13,784 nucleotides of DNA, from positions 1 through 13,784 of the forward strand of contig CAKUNB010000033.1 in NCBI GenBank assembly GCA_934668285.1, written 5' to 3'. The notes beneath the pieces are model-generated. The model ran no database searches. It had not been told where the DNA came from and saw only the letters and a program-made list of their open reading frames with translations. The stretch is from an uncultured Oscillospiraceae bacterium. GTDB lineage: Bacteria; Bacillota; Clostridia; Oscillospirales; Oscillospiraceae. The translations under genes were made by a program, and so were the position numbers. Below, in pieces: positions 4,635 to 11,745 of the stretch; position 1 is the first letter of the stretch; each line of letters begins with the position of its first letter.

Positions 4635-6321
4635 GCAATCTCAGGATCTTCGCGATTTTTTCGCCCTTCGGCAGCAGCAGGCAGTCTTCGTAGGTGATCG
4701 CCTTCATCGCAATGACCAGTAACGCATAAATAACAACCGCAACCGCAATCGCGCCGAGGCAGCAGACGGCCACGCTGGAGAGCACCTTGCCGAGCAGCGC
4801 ATAGGACACGTAGGCCGCGACGCCCATCATGAGGGCGGCAACGCCGGTCTTCCACAGGCGCGGCAGCAGCTTGGGCGGCGCTTCAAGCACGCGGCGCATC
4901 GAAATGACGTTCAGGATCATGATCACAAGGAAGCAGACAAACGTGCCGACCGGCGCGCCGACAATCGCGATATCGGGATTGCCGACGAGAATGAAGTTCA
5001 CGGCGAGCTTCGCAAGGCCGCCGATGAGCGTATTGACGACCGGCAGCACCATGTGGTTGTGCGCCTGCATGATGGCGGTGGTCATCGTCGTGATGCTGTT
5101 AATGAGCACCGTGGGCGCCAGCAGCGCCAGCAGCCACGTCGCGATCTGCAGCTTTTCGCCGGAGTAGCCGCCGAGCAGCGCCATGATCGGCTCGGCCAGC
5201 ACGAGCAGGCCGACCGTGCAGGGCATGGCAATCAGGCTCATCAGCCGCAGGGACGAATCCTGCACCATCTTCACGCCCTTCGCGTCCTTCAGCGTCAGGT
5301 GGCTCGTAATGGCAGGAATAATCGCCGCCGTGATGCACGGAATAAAGGCCGTCGGCAGGTTGAAGATCGTCTGGGCAAAGGAGTAAATGCCCTTGCCGAT
5401 GGACGTTGCGTGCTCCGCGAGCGTGACCTCTGCCGAGCGGGTGGCGTCCTGCGCGGCGATAGCCAGCAGCCGCCCCATGACATTCAGCGATTCCGGCGTC
5501 GTCTTTTCCGCCGCGACGACCATCCGCCAGTTGACGGTCGACGCGTCGAGGAGATTGATCAGCTGCAATCCCGCTGCGCCGATGGTGATCGGCACGGCAA
5601 TGGCAAGCAGTGTCTTGAGCGTCTTGCCGAACGGCTCCGCCGTTCCGCCGAGCGCAGCAACCTCCTTCCGGTTGCGCAGGAAGCGCGAGAAGACGTACAG
5701 CGCCGAGAAGCCCGCGCCCAGCGTAATGCCGAAGATCGTTGCGCCGGAGGCAATCGCGGGATCGTCCCATTTGCGCATGGCCAGCCACGCAAAGCTCAGG
5801 CCCAGCAGCAGCTTGCCGAGTGCCTCGATGATCTGGCTGACCGCCGTCGGGCGCATGTCGCCCTGCCCCTGGAAATAGCCGCGGAAGGCCGACGACAGGC
5901 AGATAAACAGCACGGCGGGGCCGAGCGCGAGGATGGAATACTTGGTCAGCGGGCTGTGCATCAGCTCGGCGGCCAGCGTCCCGGGGAAGCAGACCATTGC
6001 CAGCGTGCCCAACACGCCAACGAACAGGTACGAGCAGAAGGCCGCGCGGAAAATGCGCTGCATCTGCCGCCCGTTATTGAGCGTCCGCGCCTCGGAGACC
6101 ATGCGGCTCATCGCCACCGGCAGGCCGGTCGTAGACAGCACCAGCAGGAACGAATAAATATCGTAGGCGTTGCTGAAATAGCCGTAGCCCGCGTCGCCGA
6201 TCACGCTTTTGAGCGGGATCTTATAGAACATTCCGATGACCTTGACGATGATTGTCGAAATCGACAGGATCGCCGCACCGGTCAGGAAGTTCTGCTTCTT
6301 TGCAATGCGTTTTTCTTCCAA
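4630..6321 (-). CDS. SpoVB/MurJ-like polysaccharide flippase (MOP superfamily)
   Basis: A 563-residue integral membrane protein of the MATE/MurJ-type exporter superfamily, in the oligosaccharide/lipid II flippase group that includes Bacillus SpoVB and YabM. Diagnostic stretches are the N-terminal FLTGAAILSISTIIVKVIGM helix, YKIPLKSVIGDAGYGYFSNAYDIYSF, the LPVAMSRMVSEA motif and FRGYFQGQGDMRPTA. About 14 membrane helices would be expected. It most likely moves a lipid-linked cell-wall precursor or polysaccharide unit across the membrane; the cargo is not readable from sequence. The start is TTG at 6321, because the first in-frame Met (residue 31) would remove most of the first helix, and a good ribosome binding site sits upstream. 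It begins 2 bases after the amidohydrolase stop, so translation is probably coupled. Together with the nearby rqcP it recalls the Bacillus yabM-yabO neighbourhood. Confidence 0.9.
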   Translation of the reverse strand: MEEKRIAKKQNFLTGAAILSISTIIVKVIGMFYKIPLKSVIGDAGYGYFSNAYDIYSFLLVLSTTGLPVAMSRMVSEARTLNNGRQMQRIFRAAFCSYLFVGVLGTLAMVCFPGTLAAELMHSPLTKYSILALGPAVLFICLSSAFRGYFQGQGDMRPTAVSQIIEALGKLLLGLSFAWLAMRKWDDPAIASGATIFGITLGAGFSALYVFSRFLRNRKEVAALGGTAEPFGKTLKTLLAIAVPITIGAAGLQLINLLDASTVNWRMVVAAEKTTPESLNVMGRLLAIAAQDATRSAEVTLAEHATSIGKGIYSFAQTIFNLPTAFIPCITAAIIPAITSHLTLKDAKGVKMVQDSSLRLMSLIAMPCTVGLLVLAEPIMALLGGYSGEKLQIATWLLALLAPTVLINSITTMTTAIMQAHNHMVLPVVNTLIGGLAKLAVNFILVGNPDIAIVGAPVGTFVCFLVIMILNVISMRRVLEAPPKLLPRLWKTGVAALMMGVAAYVSYALLGKVLSSVAVCCLGAIAVAVVIYALLVIAMKAITYEDCLLLPKGEKIAKILRLQ

Positions 6322-6323
6322 GA

Positions 6324-7640
6324 TTACCCTTCCTTCTTTTCTCCGAAGAGCTTCGGCATGACGTATTCCGCAAGCTCTCTGACCACAGCATTGAGGTCAA
6401 TGGTTTTGTATTCTCCAGCAGCATAGAGGATTTTCCCGCGCACCATCGTCATGACCACGTCGCTGCCCTTCGCGGCATAGGCGAGGTGGCTCATCACGTT
6501 GTGGCAGGGCATCAGATGCGGCTGCGTGAAGTCGAGCAGGATGAGGTCGGCGTCCATGCCAAGCTTGATCATGCCGCATTCGGCCTCGCGGCCCTGCGCC
6601 CGCGCGCCGCAAACCGTCGCCATCATCAGCGCGGCCTGCGCAGGCAGCGCCTTCGGGTTCAGGCTCGCGCCCTTGGCCATATAGGTCGCCGCGCGGACCT
6701 CCTCGAACATGTCGAGGTTGTTGTTCGACGCGCTCGAATCCGTGCCGAGGCAGACGTTCATGCCCGCACGCACCATGTCCTCCACCTTGGCACAGCCGGA
6801 GGCCAGCTTGAGGTTGGAGCAGGGATTGTGCACAGCGGATGCCTTGCGCTTGGCCAGCAGCGCCATATCCTCCGGCTCCAGCCAGACGCAGTGCGCAGCG
6901 GTCACGGGAACGTCGAAGACATGGTGGCAATCCAGCACCTGCGCCGGAGTCAGGCCGTAGCGCTCCTTGCACTCGTCGTGCTCGCGCTTCGTCTCGGACA
7001 GATGCACCTGCATCCGCAGGCCCTCGTTGATGCAGTACTCGCTCATAGCATCCCACAGCCGGTGGTCGGAGGTGTACTCGGCGTGGATGCAGCCCTCAAT
7101 TTTGATGCGGCCCTGATCGAAATTATGCCACTTTTTCTTCATCTCGACCAGGTCTTTGCAGGCCGGGTGGGTGTCGAAGGAGAACTCCTCGCCAAACAGC
7201 GACGCGCCACGCGAAACGTTGGCCTTGATGCCGCTCTCAGCCATCGCCTGACAGACCTCGTCGCAGTAGAAATACATATCCGACACCGAGGTCGTGCCGA
7301 AGCGCAGGCACTCGGCCAGCGACAGCAGGGTCGCCGCCTTGACGCAGCGCCCGTCGAGCCGTTCCTCTGTGGGGAAAATGTAATCGTTCAGCCACGTTTG
7401 CAGCTCCACATCGTCCGCGTAGCCGCGCATGGGCGACATGGCCAGATGTGCGTGGCAGTTGATAAGACCGGGCATCAGTACCATGCCCTCGCCGTTGATG
7501 ATCTGTGCGGGATGCTCCTCCGGCGCCTTGCGGGAAAGATAGCTGATCTTCCCGTCCGTCACACCGACAAACGCCGAAAACAGCACCCGCAGATCCTCGT
7601 CCATCGTCACGACGGTCACATTGGAGAATAAAGTATCCAT
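6324..7640 (-). CDS. Amidohydrolase, MtaD-type (5'-methylthioadenosine/S-adenosylhomocysteine deaminase family)
   Basis: A 438-residue cytoplasmic metal-dependent deaminase of the amidohydrolase superfamily, full length for the MtaD/TrzA/SsnA group. Metal and catalytic residues are all visible: His63 and His65 in NCHAHLAM, His213 and Glu216 in VHLSET, His250 in AAHCVW and Asp301 in LGTDSSASNNN. His186 (IHAEYT) probably contacts substrate. The C-terminal LGMDADLILLD and the VRGKILYAAGEY strand complete the composite beta domain seen in this family. Likely substrates are adenosine-type nucleosides such as SAH or MTA, but guanine, cytosine-like and triazine deaminases share these motifs, so no gene symbol is given. 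The start at 7640 has AAAGGA upstream. The gene sits 25 bases after hemZ and 2 bases before the SpoVB-like gene, inside the same run. Confidence 0.9.
   Translation of the reverse strand: MDTLFSNVTVVTMDEDLRVLFSAFVGVTDGKISYLSRKAPEEHPAQIINGEGMVLMPGLINCHAHLAMSPMRGYADDVELQTWLNDYIFPTEERLDGRCVKAATLLSLAECLRFGTTSVSDMYFYCDEVCQAMAESGIKANVSRGASLFGEEFSFDTHPACKDLVEMKKKWHNFDQGRIKIEGCIHAEYTSDHRLWDAMSEYCINEGLRMQVHLSETKREHDECKERYGLTPAQVLDCHHVFDVPVTAAHCVWLEPEDMALLAKRKASAVHNPCSNLKLASGCAKVEDMVRAGMNVCLGTDSSASNNNLDMFEEVRAATYMAKGASLNPKALPAQAALMMATVCGARAQGREAECGMIKLGMDADLILLDFTQPHLMPCHNVMSHLAYAAKGSDVVMTMVRGKILYAAGEYKTIDLNAVVRELAEYVMPKLFGEKKEG
6327..6336 (-). promoter_or_regulatory. Ribosome binding site fixing the TTG start at 6321
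   Basis: GAAGGAAGGG, read on the - strand, lies inside the last codons of the amidohydrolase gene, 5 bases upstream of TTG. There is no ATG or GTG nearby in frame that preserves the first membrane helix. Confidence 0.6.
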
Positions 7641-7665
7641 GGAATCGATTCCTTTCCGTGTTATT

Positions 7666-9114
7666 TTAGGGAAGTAAGGCGAAAGCAGTGGTTTTTTGCT
7701 GGAGTACGTCGTCGATGCGTTCGATGTATTGCTGGGGGAATTTGGGGTTGTGGAAGCGCTCGAGATGGCCGTCTGCGAGGTTGATCTTGGTCATTCCGCC
7801 GCCGCCGAGGGAGATAATGCTGTGCAGCTCCTCCATCATGTAGATGTTGTACAGCCCCGCGTAGCCGGGCTTACACCAGCCGACGTTTTCAAAGCTGCCG
7901 GACATATACTTCTGCCGGTAGAGATAGTAGGGCTGGTAGCCCGCCGTGCGGAGGGCCGCCTCCGTGCCGGAGAGCATCTGCCGCACCGTTTCGGCCGTGG
8001 GCAGCTGCATCCGCTCAAAAAACAGGTCCGCGCCCTTCTTGAGTGCCAGCGTGTGGACGGTGATGTTGCTCGGGTCAAGCGCGATCACCTGCGCCAGCGA
8101 ATCGGCGAAGGAGGCCGCGTCGTCGCCGGGCAGACCGGCGATCAGATCCATGTTGATGCCGTCAAAGCCCGCTGTCCGCGCCGCCTGAAACGCATCCAGC
8201 GTCTGCGCGGCGGAATGGCGGCGGCCGATCGTTTGCAGCACCGCGTCTTTCATCGTCTGCGGGTTGATGCTCATGCGGTCGCAGCCGTTTTGGCGGATGG
8301 TGCAGAGCTTTTCGAGGTCGAGCGTGTCGGGCCGGCCGCCCTCTACCGTATATTCTATCAGGTCTGTCAAGTCAAAATGCGTCCGAATTGCCGCCATCAG
8401 CCGCGCCATCTGCGGCGTGGAGAGCGTCGTGGGCGTGCCGCCGCCAATGTAAAGCGTGCGCACGCACTTATGATACTGCCGCAGGAGCTGCCCGACGTGG
8501 GCGATCTCCCGCTCCAGCGCGTCAAGAAACTGCGGCAGCAGTCCTTGCAGCCGCTCCACGCTCGCGCTGACGAAGCTGCAATAGGCGCAGCGCGTCGGGC
8601 AGAACGGGATACCGATGTACACTGACACGTCATCCCGGCGCAGCAGGCCCGCCGCCGCGACCGTTTCCTCCGAGCATTCCACGCACAGGCGGCGGCGTTC
8701 GTTGGTGACATGATAAGTTTTTTCCAGCAGCCGGTCGGCGTCCTTCGCCGTCCCGCCCGCCAGAAGGCAGCGCGTCGTCAGCTTCGTCGGGCGAACGCCG
8801 GAGAGGCTGCCCCATTCCGGCGGCTGCCGGAGCTGCATCGCCGCGTCGTAATAGCAGTTTTGCAGCAGACGGCGGCGCGTCGGCACGTCGTCTGCCAGCG
8901 CAGCCCGCTCCCGGCGCATCGCGCGGACGGTCTTTCCGTGCAGCGTAATCTTTGTCGTCGCCGTCATCCAGTGCGCCCCGACATGCAGCGCCGAAACCGC
9001 GCCGTCGCCCGTAAACGGCGCATCGACCGGCTCCATCGGCTCGTCGGGAAACAGCGCAAGCTGGAGCTGCTCGACGGCATAGCGGTCGTCATGACCGCGC
9101 AGATATAATTTCAT
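7666..9114 (-). CDS. hemZ: HemZ, oxygen-independent coproporphyrinogen III dehydrogenase-like radical SAM protein
   Basis: A 482-residue radical SAM enzyme of the HemN/HemZ group. HemZ proteins are annotated as anaerobic coproporphyrinogen III oxidative decarboxylases of haem synthesis, though their true substrate is less firmly established than that of HemN. The N-terminal MKLYLRGHDDRYAVEQLQLALFP and the GVRPTKL motif (about 106-112) are HemZ-specific. The 4Fe-4S cluster motif is CPTRCAYC (Cys172, Cys176, Cys179), followed by the SAM-binding YIGGGTPT (222-229). The C-terminal ENVGWCKPGYAGLYNIYMME and SLGGGGMTK stretches also fit. No other haem gene is in the window, so what it does here is not explained by context. 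It begins 11 bases after the MBL-fold gene; AAGGA overlaps the upstream stop. Confidence 0.94.
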   Translation of the reverse strand: MKLYLRGHDDRYAVEQLQLALFPDEPMEPVDAPFTGDGAVSALHVGAHWMTATTKITLHGKTVRAMRRERAALADDVPTRRRLLQNCYYDAAMQLRQPPEWGSLSGVRPTKLTTRCLLAGGTAKDADRLLEKTYHVTNERRRLCVECSEETVAAAGLLRRDDVSVYIGIPFCPTRCAYCSFVSASVERLQGLLPQFLDALEREIAHVGQLLRQYHKCVRTLYIGGGTPTTLSTPQMARLMAAIRTHFDLTDLIEYTVEGGRPDTLDLEKLCTIRQNGCDRMSINPQTMKDAVLQTIGRRHSAAQTLDAFQAARTAGFDGINMDLIAGLPGDDAASFADSLAQVIALDPSNITVHTLALKKGADLFFERMQLPTAETVRQMLSGTEAALRTAGYQPYYLYRQKYMSGSFENVGWCKPGYAGLYNIYMMEELHSIISLGGGGMTKINLADGHLERFHNPKFPQQYIERIDDVLQQKTTAFALLP

Positions 9115-9125
9115 TCAATAATTCC

Positions 9126-9716
9126 TTATCCTGCAAACTGCATGTAGGGATTCGTTTTCTTTTCCTCATCGAGGGTCGAGCTGTGCCCGTGGCCGGGGTA
9201 GACCGCCAGATTCTCGTCAATCGCCGCCAGCCGCGCAAGGCTCCGGCGCATCTGCGTGGGACTGCTGCCCGGCAAGTCCGTCCGCCCGCAGGTTCCGGCA
9301 AAGAGCGTGTCGCCGGAAAAGAGCGCGTCCCCGCAGCGCAGGCAGACCGAGCCGGAGGAATGCCCCGGCGTCTCCATCACAGCAAAACGCAGCGTCCCGA
9401 CGGCAATTTCGTCGCCGTCGGCATAGTAGTCCGTGAGCTGCAGTGCCCCGCGCAGCTGCTCCGGCAGAGTCAGGTCGCGCGCGCAGCCGTAAACCGGACA
9501 GTGCGCCGCCTCCATCACGCCCTGCACGCCGCCGACGTGGTCAAAATGCCCGTGCGTCAGCAGAATCGCGCGGATCGTCAGCCCCTGCTCCCGCGCCGCC
9601 GCCAGAATCTTCTCCGGCGTGTAGCCGGGGTCGATCACCGCCGCGTCGCCGTTTTCATCCGAAACAAGATAACAATTGGTGTGGAAATCCCCTAACACCA
9701 GCCTTTGAATGTTCAT
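9126..9716 (-). CDS. MBL-fold metallo-hydrolase (glyoxalase II-like)
   Basis: A 196-residue cytoplasmic metallo-beta-lactamase-fold hydrolase. The binuclear metal site is complete: THGHFDH (His55, His57, Asp59, His60), His119 in PGHSSGS, Asp136 in SGDTLF and His176 in YPGHG. GRTDLPG is the usual segment of small hydroxyacylglutathione-hydrolase-like proteins. It lacks the C-terminal substrate domain of true glyoxalase II, so the substrate is unknown; thioester hydrolysis is the family guess. The start has a strong GGAGG site. It lies between the unknown membrane protein (15-base gap) and hemZ (11-base gap). A small MBL protein between dtd and hemZ is, from memory, a common Firmicutes arrangement downstream of rel. 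Confidence 0.93.
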   Translation of the reverse strand: MNIQRLVLGDFHTNCYLVSDENGDAAVIDPGYTPEKILAAAREQGLTIRAILLTHGHFDHVGGVQGVMEAAHCPVYGCARDLTLPEQLRGALQLTDYYADGDEIAVGTLRFAVMETPGHSSGSVCLRCGDALFSGDTLFAGTCGRTDLPGSSPTQMRRSLARLAAIDENLAVYPGHGHSSTLDEEKKTNPYMQFAG

Positions 9717-9731
9717 TGTGTCCTCCTTGGG

Positions 9732-11273
9732 TCAGTGCGCGTCGGCATACGCAATGCCGAGCGCGCCGGAATAGGTCTTGACCGTCACGGTATCGCCGAT
9801 CTCCGTCTGTTCATAGAATTCCTGCGCGACGGACAGCTCCTGCGTCTGCCCATCCGGCAGAACGACGGTCAGATTGTAGGTGTCCGGACTTTTAGAGCTG
9901 GTGGAGATCCGCATTTCCTCCACCACCGCCTCACAGCTCGTCGGCTCGGCGCGGTCGAACACATAATTCACCTGTGCCGTAAAGCCGATGCTGTAATACA
10001 GCAGCGCAAAGCCAACGGAAATCAGCACGCTCTTTCTGGCGCGCCACTCCGTCGACAAAAGCAGCACCAGCGCCAGCAGCACCACATACACCACGGCGCT
10101 GATCAAAAGCAGCCGCCCCCACTGCGGGAAGTTAAAGTCCAGCAGAGTGCGCAGCGTAGGCACAAGCGAGCTGATGATCATCACGCCCGTAAAGGAGGCG
10201 CGGCTGCCCTCCGAGCGCTTGTTTTCCGTGAGCGTCGTGTCGTTGGGGAAAATGCAGCACAGCGCCAGCGCAAGCAGCGGCGGCAGCAGTGCAAGAATCG
10301 CAAACAGCCGGTACGGCACGTTCAGAAACAGCCATGGCAGGTCGACCAGACCGGCAAACACCGCCAGCGCGACATTTGCCTTGCGCAGAGCAGCCACGCG
10401 GCTGCGGTCGGCAGGCTTTTCCGGCATCTTCGGTTTTTCCGGTGCTTTTTTCTTTTCTTCGACGCAGTTCGATGTGCATCTTGCAAAGAACGCGCGGATT
10501 TGGCTGTTTTTCGCAAAACCGGTCATCCGGTGGGTATGCCTGCCGGAGCGCAGGGTGACAATCAGCACCTCGCGGTCAAGGCGGCTGTCGTACCTTGTTT
10601 TCATGGTAACGCGCAGCGTCTCGTCCAGCGGGAAGGCCAAGTCCTTTTTCCCGAGCGGGCGCAGTGGCTTTTGGGGATCCTGCAAAAGCGTCCCGTCAAT
10701 GCCGCGCAGCTCGCCGCCGACGCGGTAGGCCCGCAGCTCGCCGGGCGTGCGGATCAGCTGATAGTTCCGGTCGCTGATCTGGAAATGCGCCAGCAGCGAG
10801 GCCCCGTTCACTACAAAGTCGGGCACCTCATGCGCTCCCGACTCCGCCTCGTCCGCAGGCGCGGCAGGCTCGTCCGGCTGCGCCGCTTTCTTCGCTTTTT
10901 TCGCGCCGCCGGTTTTTTTGCGTTTCTCCGGATGCGCCTTTTTCCACTGCTTCTGTATCACGGGGACCAGAAGCAGCAGAGCAAGATAGGCCATGGCATA
11001 ATAGCGATTCCACGGCTCCGGCAGCAGCTCCGGCAAAAACTGAATCAGAACAATGGCATAGCCTGCGAAAAGCCCCGGCCAGCCGAGGAGCAGGAAGAAC
11101 AGCGCGCTCAGGCCCGTGCCAAAGGATGCAAGGCAGAAGACGCAGCGCTGCCACATCGCGCTCTCCGCGCCGGTAAAGCCGCTGAGCAAAAAGCCCAGCC
11201 CGACCGCCAGCGCCAGCAGTCCGAGCGAGATCAGCACCCGCTTGCCGAGCTTGGATTGGAAAAATTTCTTCAT
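9732..11273 (-). CDS. Unrecognised multi-pass membrane protein with two charged linkers
   Basis: I do not recognise this 513-residue protein. Hydrophobic stretches at about 12-31, 43-63, 66-84 and 91-107 form a first membrane block. A Lys/Ala/Pro-rich linker (108-150) leads to a soluble, presumably cytoplasmic domain (about 150-270). A second charged, Pro/Lys-rich linker (272-295) leads to a second block of about five hydrophobic segments (299-316, 321-341, 362-380, 386-407, 413-432). An 80-residue C-terminal tail looks beta-rich (YNLTVVLPDGQTQELSV, then GDTVTVKTYSGALGIAY) and may be extracytoplasmic. I see no catalytic motif. The start at 11273 has AAAGGA upstream; the gene lies 22 bases after dtd and 15 before the MBL-fold gene, so it belongs to the rel operon by position. 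Membrane topology is read by eye. Confidence 0.85.
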   Translation of the reverse strand: MKKFFQSKLGKRVLISLGLLALAVGLGFLLSGFTGAESAMWQRCVFCLASFGTGLSALFFLLLGWPGLFAGYAIVLIQFLPELLPEPWNRYYAMAYLALLLLVPVIQKQWKKAHPEKRKKTGGAKKAKKAAQPDEPAAPADEAESGAHEVPDFVVNGASLLAHFQISDRNYQLIRTPGELRAYRVGGELRGIDGTLLQDPQKPLRPLGKKDLAFPLDETLRVTMKTRYDSRLDREVLIVTLRSGRHTHRMTGFAKNSQIRAFFARCTSNCVEEKKKAPEKPKMPEKPADRSRVAALRKANVALAVFAGLVDLPWLFLNVPYRLFAILALLPPLLALALCCIFPNDTTLTENKRSEGSRASFTGVMIISSLVPTLRTLLDFNFPQWGRLLLISAVVYVVLLALVLLLSTEWRARKSVLISVGFALLYYSIGFTAQVNYVFDRAEPTSCEAVVEEMRISTSSKSPDTYNLTVVLPDGQTQELSVAQEFYEQTEIGDTVTVKTYSGALGIAYADAH

Positions 11274-11295
11274 ACGTTTCCTTTTTCGCCGGCTG

Positions 11296-11745
11296 TTACA
11301 TCAGCGTGTCTGTGTCCAGCCAAATCGTGACCGGACCGTCGTTGACGGACTCGACCTGCATTTCCGCGCCGAATTCGCCGTGCTGCGGCTCGAAGCCGTG
11401 GTCGCGGCACTCCTGCAAAAACTGCTCGTAAAGTGGAATTGCTACGTCCGGTGCCGCCGCACCGATGAAGCTGGGGCGATAGCCCTTCTTGCAGTCGGCG
11501 TAGAGCGTGAACTGGCTGACGACCAGCACCTGCCCGCCGACGGCCTCCAGATTTAGGTTCATTTTTCCATTTTCATCGCAGAAAACGCGCAGGCCCAGCG
11601 CCTTTTGTGCCAATTTTCTGCATTTATCCGGCGTATCATCCGGGCCGATGCCGAGCAGGATCAGAAAGCCCTGCCCGATCGCGCCGTTGATCCGGCCGTC
11701 GATCGTAACGCTTGCGCGCTTGACGCGCGTGACCACCGCCCGCAT
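11296..11745 (-). CDS. dtd: D-aminoacyl-tRNA deacylase
   Basis: A 149-residue cytoplasmic proofreading enzyme that hydrolyses D-amino acids (and glycine mischarged on tRNA-Ala) from tRNA. Length is typical. The N-terminal MRAVVTRVKRASVTIDG, the active-site SQFTLYAD motif and the GPVTIWLDT motif carrying the cross-subunit Gly-cis-Pro signature are all present, as is KKGYRPSF. Its start overlaps the rel stop codon by one base (TGATG), with a weak GGGGG site inside the end of rel, so it is likely translated by coupling. Rel followed directly by dtd is a widespread Firmicutes pairing. No anomalies seen. Confidence 0.97.
   Translation of the reverse strand: MRAVVTRVKRASVTIDGRINGAIGQGFLILLGIGPDDTPDKCRKLAQKALGLRVFCDENGKMNLNLEAVGGQVLVVSQFTLYADCKKGYRPSFIGAAAPDVAIPLYEQFLQECRDHGFEPQHGEFGAEMQVESVNDGPVTIWLDTDTLM

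Noticed and set aside
5053..7631. Two long + strand open frames (457 and 459 codons) opposite the flippase and amidohydrolase genes
   Set aside because: Both are antisense shadows: the minus-strand proteins carry complete family motifs, and the plus-strand products are low-complexity R/Q/H/A sequence.
9705..11330. 541-codon open frame on the + strand opposite the unknown membrane protein
   Set aside because: Composition is Arg/Gln/His-rich with no domain. The opposite frame has real membrane helices, a ribosome binding site and operon spacing, so I keep that one.
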